DNA of 64,000 nt, taken from assembly GCA_023897205.1 (NCBI GenBank), contig JAHWDD010000014.1:372001-436000 (forward strand), given 5' to 3'. Origin of the DNA: Exophiala sp. HKRS030 (Eukaryota > Ascomycota > Eurotiomycetes > Chaetothyriales > Herpotrichiellaceae). The position numbers and the translations under genes are program-made. This document shows positions 1 through 12,543 of this stretch, piece after piece. Every line of letters starts with the position of its first letter. Within the stretch, counting starts at the first letter, position 1. The notes beneath the pieces are model-generated. The model did not search any database. It worked only from the letters and a program-made list of their open reading frames with translations, and was not told where the DNA came from.

Positions 1-558
1 GGCCAAATCATGGGCTGCTGAGAGACTGCGGCGGACGTGTGGTGACAGGGGGATAATCGAAGGTGTTGGGGTCATCATGCACCGGGGCGCACGCGTGATT
101 TGCGTGAATCATAGACGTCTTGGACAACATCTCTGTCACGATGAAGAGACCAGAGCCGATGAAGCATGTCGATATGGAGAAGTAACAGCGATCTGACTCA
201 GGTTCACACGTAGAGATCCTGGAAGATGTGCAAGCTGCGCATTATTCCTCCATCATTTATTTGCCTTGAGTAAATGTACGGATATGACTCCGGGATCACT
301 TTGCGTCATGCGTGCGTCGGCCGAAACACGCCGATCATGCCAAGCTCAATTTCGCGCCTCGAGGAAGGTCAAGCGAGTGTTTTACATCAATTGACAAGTC
401 TAGTGATTCCATTGTCAAAAGCGAGGACACCACCATACAAAAGTCAACACGAAACACTCTGGATCCAAGACTCTGACTGCTGTCCCATGATAAGCCGGCA
501 ATGCGTCCAGCGCTACTCATATTAAAGAGTGTACCCGACCGATCTCGTCGCAGAAAAT
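1..558. other. Upstream region of MED5, no gene seen
   Basis: This stretch precedes the MED5 start codon. I see no open frame with recognisable protein motifs, no RNA gene and no repeat. It presumably contains the MED5 promoter and 5' leader. Confidence 0.4.
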
Positions 559-3500
559 ATGGCCATCAATAAATCCCGAAAACTAGTTCGCTACTGTCTA
601 TCACGGCGACTTTCAGTCCAAGAATTTGGATCATTGTTGCAATTGTATCGAGATGAGCTGAATGGCAAGCTGTTGTTCAATGCGCTGGTCGACTGTCGGA
701 TCTCATTCTGCGCGCCAGGAGATCCCCTCCTCTCACTATATGTTGAACATCTCGGAATTACTGGAGTTGTCAACGTCGCAACTGCTCTTCTGATTGTCAT
801 CAACAAATGGAACAAATCCAGAGATCCACAGAACCTGCACGCTATGGAGTGTTACCGTCGAATATTACAGGACATTGTCATGGTGATATTGTCCCCAAAG
901 TACAAAGCCTGCTTTGATGACATACAAGCCTCTCTCCAACTATCCTCGAGATGGCTAATATCTTTGGCTCCTCAAGTATCTCATGAATTGGATGAATATA
1001 TGGCCACGGCGAAATCCCATGTTGTCGAAGCACTTGCATTTCTTGTCTCCTCCCTGGCCTCAACCGCCGCTGGCTGCGAGGCTCTTTCCGTCACCCACAC
1101 CCCAGATCGTGTGCCAAGGGAGGTATCATCTTCTGTAATTGCACTACGGAGCTCAGTCAGACAATCTCTGGATCTCGCCCAGTATTCCGCATTGTCAAGC
1201 CATCTTCTCAGTCGGATAAATGGCGTCCTCGATGTACTGAATCAGGATTCATCGCTGTCACGCGACTCCGCTGCTCAGTTGACGGATATCAGGACGATGC
1301 AGTTCGAAGCTCATGTCCCCGAAACTCACATGATAGCCTCAAGAGCGGCGACAATTCTTTATCTTACTGCTATGGTGCGTCACACTATAATGGTAAGAGT
1401 AACAATACTAATAAAATAGCTTTCATCAGGATCAACGATCGACGATGGCGCCCTGGTCAACTATCTCTGCACTCGTCATCAGGTATGCTACGCAACAACT
1501 GTGACTCATGAATGTAGCGAGCTTTGCTAATCATAGACAAGAATGACTATCAGGCCGTTTTCTCGGATGTCCTCGTTGTGTCGTTCCACATTTTGAGAGC
1601 ACAATTCTCGAACACAGATACCACACTTTGTTATCAACAGTGCCGATTATTCCTGCAAAACAAGCTGCCTAGTCTCCTCTCTATGATATCGGCTTCATCT
1701 TTCAATAGCTTTGACACTGAGCAGACCATAGTCGAAACATGGGCTCTAGTCTTGATGGAACTATCAAACCCAGATCTCGTGTCTGTGGGATCTCGATTTC
1801 TCTACATCTGCTCACTCCATCGCTTGATTTCTCACTCAAGCAGCCTACAACTCATCGGGAACGAGGACATAATCTCTGGCATGAGTAAAGGTCTCTATTC
1901 GAAAGATGACCTCGTATCGCAGGTAACCTCAAATCATGTCAGGGGTCCTAAACTGGTTGAAGAACTCATCCGGAGTGATGGGAGTGCTGGTTCTATCAGT
2001 CACGCGTTGGTTGAAGTAAGTTATCTGCACGTGGCTAACGCCAGCGCATACTGATATCTGTCAGATTATGCACAACTATTGCAGCAGCAAAGAAACCCAG
2101 TACCTTAAGGACCTTTCAAATGCAGTTATCCGAAAACCGGCAGCTGTCAACTGTATTGCCCTGTTCGTTCCTCCAAGCTTTTGGCTCGGCCCTATATGCA
2201 CGCTATTGGACGAATGGCGATGGAATGAAATCCATGGTCAGTAGATCCCTCGCACTTAGATCGTGCTGACAGACCACAGGTGAAGCTCAACCTGTATACG
2301 ATGATTTCGGAGCTGCATTCCTGCTTGTACAAGTGTGTAAAGCGCGCCTGGGTCTGTGTGAAACCGATCTCGGTATTCGGAAGAAGGACGGTTTTCTGTC
2401 TGAGTTCTTCAACAATGCCGATGCCGACATTGACTTGGAAAGACTTTCGGAAGAGAGGAAAATTCATCTTGGTAACTGGATCAACGCTCTCTACCTTGCA
2501 GAAGGATTGAGTGATGAGCTGTTCACCAATTGTAGCCCGCATGACTTCTACATTCTGATACCAACACTGTTGAGACAGTCCATAACGGCCTACCAGCAAG
2601 AAAAAATGACTCAGGAATCTCTGAAGGCTGGTCTTGACTGTAGGTCGTCTATTTTCTTTCTGACACGTTCTAGCTGACCACGAACAGATCTCTTAGAGCC
2701 TTTCCTTCTTCCGTCCTTGTCCTCCGCGCTCAACTGGATCACCAAAGTTCTCCAGGAAGGCACCTTCGAAGTCTCGTGTATCCTTGACGTTTTCACGAAG
2801 GTTCCTGGAAGCCCTGACTCACGAGACATTCATGGGACAATCCTATCAATGTGTGCAGGCAGTCTACAAGAGCAAATACAGTCAAAGCAAGGGCATGATC
2901 ACATTAGATTGAAAGCTGCCAGCGATAATTTAAATCAGTATTCTGAATTCTCTTTCCCGGGCAAGAATAGATGGCTCAGCGACCACAATCAGATCTCAAA
3001 CAATCTACAGCAAAGCATTATAACCATGATCACCAGCAACGGAGCGTCCACCACCCCAACTGACGCAGCCTATGACATTTCATTGATGGTGCACACTGCT
3101 GTCAGCGCCCTCGGCCCCCAAGGAACGCTACGGATACTTTTGAGAGTACTACTTCAGCTCAGCGACAGCCATGAATTTCTCTCTGCTGTCGACACAATTT
3201 CGACCATTGTTTGTACAGGTGGCCAACAGCTGAAAGAAGCACTACGAGTGCAGCACCAAAATTTAGGACGTATTCTGAAAAAAGAGTCAATTCTAGCCGA
3301 GGCCGTAGTTCGACTACACAGACAGGTCGAGGGTTATGCAAATCTCCTTACTGTCCAGGACATGAATCTGAACGAGTTTACCTTTGCTCAACATCTCAGC
3401 AATATCGACACGGCGAATCCAAACCTTGACGGTGTCCCAACTTCAGCGGGGCCAATGGAGGACCCGGTAGATCAAGAACAGGCTGACGGCATTGACCAGG

Positions 3501-3625
3501 TTCTCGACGAAGCTGCCGCACTAGGCAGCTTGGATTCGAACGATGCCGACATGAACTTTGACGCTCTTTATGGTTTACAAAATAACGACATGGACTTGAA
3601 CGATCTAGATCTTGATATGTTTTAG
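559..3625 (+). CDS. MED5: Mediator of RNA polymerase II transcription subunit 5 (Med5/Nut1)
   Basis: Six exons: 559-1374, 1420-1482, 1542-2015, 2065-2236, 2280-2639 and 2688-3625, summing to 940 codons plus stop, a normal length for fungal Med5. The product is a large helical protein with no catalytic motif. In this family it is a tail-module subunit of the nuclear Mediator complex, linking regulators to RNA polymerase II. Recognition rests on the overall Med5-like sequence and the Asp/Asn/Leu/Met-rich acidic C-terminus (NDMDLNDLDLDMF). The ATG at 559 is chosen because the longer frame begins only with a GTG. The first two intron borders were set by keeping the frame through IDDGALVNYLCTRHQ and NDYQAVFSD, so they are the least certain. 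It converges on the next gene, with 39 bp between the stop codons. Confidence 0.85.
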
Positions 3626-3664
3626 CAGAATGTGTCTGAGGATTTTTCGAACCCTTGAAATCTC

Positions 3665-5428
3665 TCATCTCAAGCAAAATTCAGCGCGTAGACGCTGCAA
3701 CGCCAAGTACATAGCTTCCCGCTGTCCGGAGCCAAGATATTCCAGCCTTATTAAGAACGCCAGAGGAGGCTGAACTTGCAGTGTTGCTGGAACATTGATT
3801 CCACGAACTTCTTGATCTGCTCCTTCACTCACCGCCCGAGAAGGCCGCGCTTGGCTGTGGCCATGGGCATCGACATCTCCGAAAGCATAACCCAATGTTC
3901 CCAGGAAATCTCGAACAGTCTCTTGGAGGGCAGCAGTTTGCACCTGTACGATGCTGTTGCGATCCAAATTGCCATGGCTTAGTGTCTCGGCCAGACTTGA
4001 CGGGTCAAGCTGTGCCAAAGCATCGATCAATGCAGCATGTAGGCAGATCTTCGAAACGAAATACCGGTTCCAGTGAAAGAAGCCGTTCCAGGAACGAAAC
4101 CAGTGAAGCCGAAAAGGAGAACCAGCGGCCCAAAGGCCACGTTCTAAATTGGGCCGGATTTCTTCATCGACAACAGGTTGAGGCATCCATTCACGCATGT
4201 CACACCAGCTAGCTACTTTCTCTTCAAGTTTCAAGGCCGCTTTGATGTACGATCCAACCAATGTGTCTCGGTCCAATGATCGGGTTTGGCAAATAGAGAC
4301 AAAGTTCTTGATTCGAGCACGTAATTTCGAGACGCCGTGAAAGAAATTGCGCAGTCGAGAGGAAGCCTTTGGCACGACCGGTACGGCTTTCGGAATTTGA
4401 GCCTCCAGCATCAGATATTCTGGAGATGGTTCTTCACTTGCAAACAATGGTTTCCAATGCTGGTCGCGGTTAGTTTTGTAAGATGATGGGCACGACGAGG
4501 GTCCCTTTACCATGGAAGAGAGAAGGAGCTGATATAAATGGCGACCTTCTGGAGTGGTAAATTGGCCTTCGCCACGCATACGGAGAAGCATTAACGTGCC
4601 GTCGATATGTGTTTGCTGTGCCGAGTCTCCGCCCAAGTTGCACTGGTTAGAGCCAGTGATATTGGCAAGCAGCTGTTTCCTGTCAGATGCTTGATAGGAT
4701 TACCCCAAAGAACAGCTCTTACCTCTCTGATACCCAATAGCCAGACGGCCACCAGCGTCTCATCTTTGAGGCGCTGATCGTGATCGGCCAACGCTGCATT
4801 GACGCCTGAAACTGCCTTGGCATACTCAAAATCGACAATATTTCGCATGTCAACTGTTGGTGATCGGTTTGCAAGATTCACTATTCCAACGGCTCGCATA
4901 GCGGCGTATAGATATGAATGGCGACTGACTTTTGAGAGGATATCAGGGAGGAAGGAGAAGGTTTCGTTGCCGTAGAGAATCCGAGAATGAACGTCCAGCT
5001 GCGAGAGCGAGTACCAGACGGCTTGTTCCGTCACGTCTTGGGGGAGATTGCCCATGGACATAGGACTTTGCGAACGTCTTTTGGATAATTCTAGGACAGA
5101 ATCGCTTTGAGCGGTGTCGCTTTCTTCCGACTCGATAGATGCAGTCTTTGCACTATAACAATTTGGCAACAGACTTTCGGTCGAACTGTGTCTCGAGGTT
5201 TCTGGTGTAGAGACGAAGACTGTTGGTCGAATGGAGCCATAGTCTGGAGAGCGGTAACCCGGACAAGGCTTCTTGAGCCTGGCACAGTTCCGACACCCAG
5301 GCTTGCCCTCATCACACTAGCGTTAAGTAAGTCGTCGCGCACTGAACAATTAGACCGTTACAACGTACCTTTACTCTCCGCTTGCGACACAAAGCGCACC
5401 CTGTACTTGGACGTCCAATATTGCCCAT
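3665..5428 (-). CDS. Zn2Cys6 transcription factor with fungal-specific C-terminal domain
   Basis: Three exons on the minus strand: 5428-5369, 5316-4723 and 4672-3665, giving 553 aa. The first exon encodes only 20 residues, carrying CALCRKRRVK. An intron interrupts the cluster, and exon 2 resumes with CDEGKPGCRNCARLKKPC. Together these give C-X2-C-X6-C-X6-C-X2-C-X6-C near the N-terminus, the binuclear zinc cluster that binds CGG triplets. The rest resembles the DUF3468/Fungal_trans_2 regulators. The acceptor before exon 3 was placed after a GAAACAG because the nearer AG would run into a stop. Targets are unknown. It is head-to-head, across 1.5 kb, with the metallo-hydrolase that opens the accessory region, but nothing in the sequence proves a link. 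Confidence 0.8.
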
Positions 5429-6954
5429 TCAGATAGAGCACGCCCTTTATGTCAGACTCTGAGTTGGTTGTCGGGCAGCCTTGAGAGGGTGGCTTTCCAG
5501 TAGAGGGGCGCGTTTTTCGGTTTGGTGATTGAAGAGAAATATCGTTGCTAGCAGCGTCTACATTGATAGAGGACACCAGCACCGGATAAAGTCCCAAAAT
5601 ATAAGAACATGCCGAAACACTGGGTAATTCAGCCTCGTGCTCTTGCCCTTTCTTCCGGGGACATCCAAAAAAAATCACCCCAAAGAGGACAGTCCAACGT
5701 AGCAATACCTGCGCTGCGTTGCATCTGCATACTCGGATGGCTCGACGAGTTGATACAGGGCGGACACTCCTCAGATCGTCCACACTTGGAAAAAAAGGAT
5801 CCTCAGCAGTAATTTCACACGCCTTTGGGGCTTAGAACATGTAGGACATTTTGTGGTAACGTTGAAAGCTGAACAGCCTCGTCTCACAATGGCACGAAGA
5901 AGTTCAAGTCGTCAACAGCTGCACCTCGCATGGCTAGCCCGGATGAGTTAGTAGACCCGACGCTCGAGAGACAATGCAGCCCAATGGATAAGCCAGAGGT
6001 ATCTGAGGTCATTTTTGGGTGCCACGTGAAAGTGCAGGGATCATCCGAAAGCCGCACGGTGTTTGCTTACGGACATGCCAAAAAGAACAACTTTCGGTAC
6101 CCAAATAGCATGCACGGAGTATGCTGGGTGACAGATAGGGAAGTTTGGTGGAGAGAAAATCGGCTGTGAGTCAGCCTCAAAAGAAGTGTAACTCTAGATC
6201 TGTTGCACACTGACACTGAACCACTTTGTCCCCAGGAGGATCATTACTAGTCGGTGTTGCCCTTCCACTCGGTACCTCTTATTAGCCGTTGCGGGTTCGA
6301 TGTTTCTTCCGGGCTATTACGAGTGCTATTAATGGCTCCTTGTAGAGACGCTGGGCGGCTGCTTACATTATGCCTTTTTAATGTCTACTCCGTCCTGCTG
6401 CTACACTCAGCTGAAAATTTCCGCCTACATATAACGTACACCTTCCCGCCCTTTGATATCTTACTGCATTTCCTCTAGCGAGAGCATGCCTAGAATGTCA
6501 TGTTATCTTCGCTTGTTGTTCCCCTTTCGGCTATTCTTTGAGCGAAGAAAAAGGAGACTCAATGTGACCTCTTTCATCGTTTCTGCTATGGTGACGCAAG
6601 CCATGTCCGCTTCTTTGACGCTCAAGAGCCCTGCAACTGTGATTGATGTTCTGGTCTGTTGACATGCTGGCAGCGGAAATACTTCATCAATTTGCGAGGC
6701 AGCCACTAGGAATGTTCTGGCTTGTGCAACCACTTTAGACATTGTCAATGACCGGCAATAGTCTGAGAACGGCTCCGATGTTTCCCTCGACGATTGGACA
6801 GAGGATGAGAGAGAAGAGAAGCAGGGCATGCATGGACTACTGACTACATATCCAAGCCGTGTGAATGAAACAAATTCTTCTTCGGTCTTCTTCTTCGGGG
6901 GTGTACCCAGCTACTCCAGAGGATGCGTCCTGAATTTGTTCCTTTCCTGGTTTC
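5429..6954. other. Intergenic region, 1.5 kb
   Basis: Between the start of the Zn2Cys6 gene and the stop of the metallo-hydrolase gene. A 79-codon frame at 5930-6169 has no recognisable motif and I do not call it. There is no tRNA and no repeat that I can support. Confidence 0.3.
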
Positions 6955-8086
6955 TCAAAACGAGAACTTTGTGCCGACAGTTGATGGGGCGAGCTTTCCT
7001 GGCATCATCCTTTCAATCTCGACCTTGGCTCGCCAGCCTGAGCAGTGACCAGGCATAAGAATATCGGGGTTGAGATCATTCAAGTCAGCCACAGTTTCCT
7101 TGATCCAACCCTCATTAGGGCCGACGAGATGATATCCCCCAATCACAGCATGTAACTTGGTATTTCCACCAAGTTGTAGAGCGTGCTTTGCCACGTTGAC
7201 TACTCCAGCATGGCTACAGCCTGTAAACACCACGAGCCCTTTACCTGTGAATTTTTTAGTGAAGTGGCCGAAGACGAAGGATGTTACATGGAACCACACC
7301 TTTAACATTACACATCAAGAAACGCTCGTCGAGAATGAGCTCATCGCTTTCCCAACTACCTGTGTCTTGATTGAATCTCATGCCTCGCTTGAATCCTACC
7401 TCGTAGCTGGTCACTCGCGGAATCTCCCCTGAAACTAAGAACATATCATCAAGGACCGTATGAGGCTTATCATTCTTGACCACGGTCGCGCCCGCCGCCT
7501 CGATCTCTGCAAAGGTTGGATCAGCCTCTAGCGACACCGGTCCGGCCGGGCCCTGGAAACCTCGATAGTGTGGTCGATCAGGATGGAGGTCAACGACAAC
7601 TGGACTTGCTGATGGCCTCGCCTCGTTGATCATGGAAATGGCTTTCAGCATCCCGCCAGAATGATCCCGATGCCAATGAGACAGTTGCACAAGCTCGACC
7701 GAACCTATGTCAGCTTCCAAGCGCCTTGCATTGAGTTCCCAGATATGATCTTCCGGGGCCGTATCAAAAAGCATCGTTCGGCGCTTGTCACCTTTGGTTG
7801 CAGTCTAAATCACCCATAAGCTGTTGATTTTTTTTTAAATGCCAATCTGAGCCGCAACTCTCACAATCATCAATGATAGGCCATGAGCACCGCAGCACAA
7901 GTTGTCCATCCTGATCTCGAATCCAGCTCCACCTCGCTCTGCATGTTGAAGTGGTGCGCGAACGGCAACATCGGCCAATTGGCCACCAACGGTCAACCCG
8001 GGTACTTTGTACGACGAAATGGGGTCAACCTCATTGTCGACGATTACGAACACTTCCAAATGATCGATCTCAACGAGTTGACTCAT
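6955..8086 (-). CDS. Metallo-beta-lactamase-fold hydrolase
   Basis: Three exons: 8086-7865, 7804-7300 and 7244-6955, 338 aa. The metal-binding signature HWHRDH (HxHxDH) is followed by GCSHAGVVN, GGYHL and MPGHCSGW, the order found in the subgroup of MBL proteins related to dihydropteridine/ribofuranosyl-aminobenzene phosphate synthases. These are di-metal hydrolases of unclear fungal substrate. No signal peptide is visible, so it is probably cytosolic. The start at 8086 gives MSQLVEIDHLEVF; an in-frame ATG at 8152 would add 22 residues. It is divergent from the FAD oxidase at 8460 across 373 bp, so the two may share a promoter. The assignment to the fold is secure; the substrate is not known. 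Confidence 0.8.
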
Positions 8087-8459
8087 CCTGTTACTCTTAG
8101 AAATGCTAGCGGTCAGATTCTGGGATCCTGATACGAGGTGTCGAGCCTTCATTTTATGGTCCAGAGTCGGCGACGGTATCGGGGATCACTAAAGCCGAGG
8201 CGAAAAGCAAAGCCAGGCAGATACACGGTTGACGGGTGGACCGAGCTCGTAAAGAATGGGCGAATTCGTGCGAAACCTGCATCATCCAGGTGACGTGAGC
8301 GTGAGCAATTACGAGCATAGGAACGCTTACATCTAGGAGTCTAATGATGGCACGCCTTAAAGCCAGGCACTTGTTCGAGTACTTAACAATGTTCAAAGTA
8401 CGGATACTCTCTCCCCCAATCATGAAGAGTGAATTGCGACACTCCGCAGGCCAGAGAAC
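8087..8459. promoter_or_regulatory. Shared intergenic region of divergent hydrolase and FAD oxidase genes
   Basis: 373 bp separate the two start codons, so the region must hold both promoters (less if the hydrolase starts at 8152). I could not pick out a specific regulator site. Confidence 0.35.
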
Positions 8460-10026
8460 ATGGGGCTCGACAAGATCAAAAATATATTGAATGAAGGAGA
8501 CATCATCAATCCAGACTCTCCGCAATATGAAGAGCAGTGTCGAACATGGGCGGCGCAATGCAACAAGAAGCCTCGTGTCGTGGTGCAACCGAAAGATCTG
8601 ACAACATTGAGTACCCTCATTACCTACTTGAACCGGTCCGACTTGGATTTTGCCATCAGGTGCACCGGAGTCGGAAACGCATCGGCAAAGGACGTTCTCG
8701 TATCACTGGCCAACTTCAAATCGTTCTCTTTTGACGCTCAGAACGAAACCGTCATATTTGGCGCAGGACATAATTGGGGCGAGATTGATCGCAAAGTCGA
8801 AGAGTATGCCCCGGGCTATGCTGCTGTCGGTGCAAGGTGTACATACGTGGGAGTAGGAGGCTCGATCATCCACGGTGGTCAAAGCTGGCTGAGCTCGGAG
8901 TATGGCCTTTCCAGTGACCCTCAGAATTTCCTCGATGCACAGGTCGTCAAAATGGATGGCAGCATCGTCTGGGCCGCCGAAGAGCCGGATCTAATGTGGG
9001 CATTGAGAGGAGGCGGAGGTGGCTTTGGGGTCGTTACTGCTTGCAAGATGAGGGTCTACAAATACCCATCCTCGATCTACTGCGGACAGATCATCTACCC
9101 GGCCGATGCACTCCAAGATCTGGCCCGTGAAGTTGGAGCGTTTGCAGCTCGGTGTTCCGATCCCAAGGTTGCCTTGCATCTATACTGTTTGAATATGAGT
9201 ATGGGCACTTACGCAGGCAATGAGCCGCAACCAGGTCTCGCAATATTTGCATATGACGCCAACGGGGAAGAACACGGAAGGAGCGAAGCCGGCTTCAAGT
9301 GGGCACTGGACATAAAAGGAGCAGTGGACTTGACCAAGGCGCTGAACATTCGAGAAGTCAACGAGGGCTTCGGTAAGTTCGACCGGGCAGCGCTTTACGG
9401 AATATTCTGGCTCAATTTGATCTTTCACAGACAGTTTGAAAGCCACGATGGGTGTTACCAACACGTGGCAATGTGGTGCAACATTGTCCTCGATTGACGA
9501 AGGCTTGATACTGCGTTCTTGGAAATGGTATGTTGAACTTGTGAATAAGGAACCAAGCCTAGCAAGAAGCACGTATGTGCTCATTGAAATGATGCAGAAG
9601 GTATGTCGGAGAGTACTCGAGGTGGAAAAGTACAACAGTGCTCACCACCTGCGCAGGCAGCTTATCAGTCACTCAAGTATCCCAGCAAGGAAACTGCCTG
9701 GCCACACACAAGAAACCAGCATAATCTTCAGATGGGAGCAGGCAGAATTCCTGGCTCGGAGGAGGGAGATCTTGTAGGATATCAGGCCATGGCAAACGGA
9801 CCGTTCGAGATCAAGGCGAAACACACGAAAGCAGATTACTTTCCAAACTTCCTCGAGGGGTTTGTCGATCCAAAGGAGGTTAGTGTTTCGATTCGACGTG
9901 AAGAGTAGTTGGTGTTTTGTGTTAACACACGAATAGGTCTTCGGTGAGAACTGGCCTAGACTTGTTGATATCAAAAAGAAGTACGACCCGAACAACAAGC
10001 TCGGTGGGCCTTTTAGTGAGCGGTAG
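8460..10026 (+). CDS. BBE-like FAD-dependent oxidase (VAO/PCMH fold)
   Basis: Four exons: 8460-9372, 9431-9600, 9657-9878 and 9937-10026, 464 aa. The N-terminal FAD-binding domain shows GAGHNWGEI, GGSIIHGGQSWLSSEYGLSSD and the glycine run GGGGGFGV. The C-terminus is the typical berberine-bridge-enzyme tail NWPRLVDIKKKYDPNNKL. Relatives such as 6-hydroxynicotine oxidase and sugar oxidases oxidise C-N or C-O bonds with oxygen. Odd point: where many relatives have a GGH whose His carries the covalent flavin, this protein reads RCTGVGNASAKD, so the flavin may be non-covalent. No signal peptide is obvious. The gene lies upstream of the nitrilase on the same strand, and its substrate cannot be read from the sequence. 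Confidence 0.82.
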
Positions 10027-10897
10027 GAGAGATGAAGAGGGAGAGGGAGAGATGGTTCTGTTGTTCAGGGATGTGCTCTAGCGGGCGACTGACTGACACT
10101 TGGTTGGTCCTGGAGAAAGGACAGTCCGTGGGAAAGATGAACGACACGTACAACGATCAAATCACTGGACTTGATATGTCCTCATCCTGGCTCATCAGAT
10201 TCGAGAGCCAATGCACACACGGCATGCAACGCAAGTCATGATAGTCAAGTCACCGCCTGCTTCAATGATGATAGTATTCGACTCACTGCGTCACGTGATT
10301 GGGGACTAGCGCCATCATGTCACCACCTGCGCTCGCGTACTCATCTCGCGCAGCCGTTGTCCTTTGACTTGATTATTTACATCACTAGAAGCTTCATAAT
10401 CTAAAGTTCGTCAATCGCTATTTATCTTGCGACGGAAGCAGGTTCCGTTGATTCACCAATTGTAGGTCGTTGAACACAACTGCCGTGCTCGCTAGTCAAC
10501 TCGGACGACACACCAAAACCTCGGCCGATCGTATTCTGTCACGATCCCGGTTGACTTTACTCCCTACCATTCGTCAATGTGAGAGACAACGCGGGGACGA
10601 CTTAGCCTGACAGGTTACTCCTCGGGCTGACCACTCCTCCTGTATGGGCCAGATCTTCGGTGCAAGTGATGCAGGGACTGATAAGTACTGAAGTGTCCGT
10701 GTGCCTGATAAGCACCGTGGTCCTTCGCAGAAAAACTCCGGCTTGATCAGGAAGATAAAATAACTTCGCCAAATTGCAAGGTAATGACAGATCAAAAGTC
10801 GGAACCTTGTGCATCAGATCTGTCCGTGATATCGATCTCAACACGATCTGTTTCAGGAAGTGTCGAGTCGGCAGAACAGGATAAACCCCACGAAAAC
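10027..10897. other. Intergenic region upstream of the nitrilase gene
   Basis: 870 bp with no supported gene. A CACGTG palindrome occurs at 10292-10297, a possible bHLH site. An in-frame ATG at 10784 could extend the nitrilase by 38 residues. Confidence 0.35.
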
Positions 10898-11999
10898 ATG
10901 TCGCCCACAAACAACAAGACTGTCAAAATCGCGACGATCCAGGCCGAGCCTGTCTGGAACAACCTCCAAGGTGGCGTGGACAAAGCCATTAGCCTCATCA
11001 GACAGGCTGGTGACGACGGAGCCAATGTTCTCGGCTTTCCAGAAGTCTTCATTCCTGGATATCCATGGTATGTGGAAGGTTCAGCTACACCTGTCCTGGA
11101 CCTGCACTGTTACTGAATCTTAGCAGGGCAATCTGGTCACAGTCGGTCGGAGACTGCGCTGCTTTCATGGACGAGTATTTCAGGAACTCCCTTGTCAAAG
11201 AGTCACCTGAGATGGATCGCATTCGGGCCGCTGTCCGTGAAGCCGGCATATTCACCGTTCTGGGCTACAGCGAGCGCTACAACGGCAGTATCTACATTGC
11301 ACAAGTAAGTCGACTATAGTCGTACAAGAATATGTGCCTGGCCCACACAAGCTCACCACATAGTAGTCCTTCATCGACCCAACCGGAACTATCGTCCACC
11401 ACCGCCGCAAGATCAAGCCTACACACGTTGAGCGTGCATACTTTGGTGACGGCCAGACCGATAGCCTTACCACGACGACGGAGGGCCCCTTTGGCAAGAT
11501 TTCAGGTCTCAACTGCTGGGAGCATGCGCAGCCTCTCCTTCGCTACTATACCTACTGGCAGAACACTGACATTCACGTCGCTAGCTGGCCTCTGTTCTGG
11601 GATCCGCCCGACGACAATTGGCCGTGGCATAGTAGTCCCGAAGCGTCCAATCGCTTCTCGCAGGTCATGGCCATGGAAGGCGCATGCTTCGTGATGACCG
11701 CTACCCAGATCATGACTGAAAAGAACGCGAAGAAGTGCCTTGTCGACAACTACCCGTACATTCGCACACCTGGCGGTGGATTCAGTATGATCTATGGTCC
11801 TGACGGAAAGGAGCTTGTACAGCCACTAGATGCTAGCAAAGAGGGGATTTTGTATGCCGATGTTGACCTCCGTGCGAGGGGCGTCGCTAAACATATGCTG
11901 GACACCGTTGGACATTACTCCCGACCTGATCTACTCAGTCTCCAGGTTACAAAACACGGTGTGAAGTTTCCTGGATCCCAAGTCCACTTTTTGGACTGA
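10898..11999 (+). CDS. Nitrilase (nitrilase / cyanide hydratase family)
   Basis: Three exons: 10898-11067, 11127-11304 and 11367-11999, 326 aa, the usual size. The catalytic triad is visible as Glu49 ([12 protein letters not shown]), Lys131 ([19 protein letters not shown]) and Cys166 (GLNCWEH). The family hydrolyses R-CN to a carboxylate plus ammonia through a thioimidate on the cysteine; cyanide hydratases instead give formamide. The sequence alone does not separate aliphatic or aromatic nitrilase from cyanide hydratase. The start at 10898 ([18 protein letters not shown]) fits the family N-terminus; an upstream ATG at 10784 would add a serine-rich extension. An amidase lies about 10 kb downstream, and the two activities could handle nitrile and amide substrates together. 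Confidence 0.88.
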
Positions 12000-12543
12000 A
12001 CTTACAGCCAAGGATCGGGAAGACAGTACTATTGCTTTATGCCTCGGGGTGGGTAGGCTCAAGAAAAGAAAAACGTTACCAGTAGCGCGCAAGCACTCTC
12101 TCACTCCTGTCGAAGTGGTATGAGGATACTAGCACCGTTGCCTAGCGGAGGCAGATCTTTGCCATGCTCGTAGGCCTAAAGGATATGTGTTTCGACGATG
12201 ATGTTCAATTTCGTGGTTGCTGGTTCTGGGCGCCCAACTCTCTCCGGAGGCGCTTGCCCCAATAAGGCAGTTGATAGCCAGTTGATAGTCTCATGGATCC
12301 TTCATGCAGCCTATCATTCAGTTTGTCTCCTACTCGTGGCTTCATCAGCCTTTTTCAGATAAGACCGTGTCTGCTCTGCTGATGTTAGTTCATGGAGCAG
12401 CACGCAAGTGTTCGCGGGTTAGGAAGCCAAAGTGTCCAGACATCGAGGTATTTAATAAACATCTTCGACCTTCAAAGCGATGGGTCTGAGACAGCACCAT
12501 AGGAAGGTCATTGGTGCTGCAAGTTTTTATTGATAGTCCTTAG
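12000..12543. other. Intergenic region between nitrilase and PHP hydrolase
   Basis: 544 bp holding the nitrilase 3' end and the promoter of the next gene. No gene, RNA or repeat could be supported. Confidence 0.3.

Noticed and set aside
1393..1419. Alternative MED5 intron starting at GTAAGAG
   Set aside because: Only 27 bp, below the size at which fungal introns are normally spliced; the GTGCGT donor at 1375 was preferred.
5930..6169. 79-codon plus-strand frame between the first regulator and the metallo-hydrolase
   Set aside because: No domain motif, no introns or neighbours that support it, and a length expected by chance.
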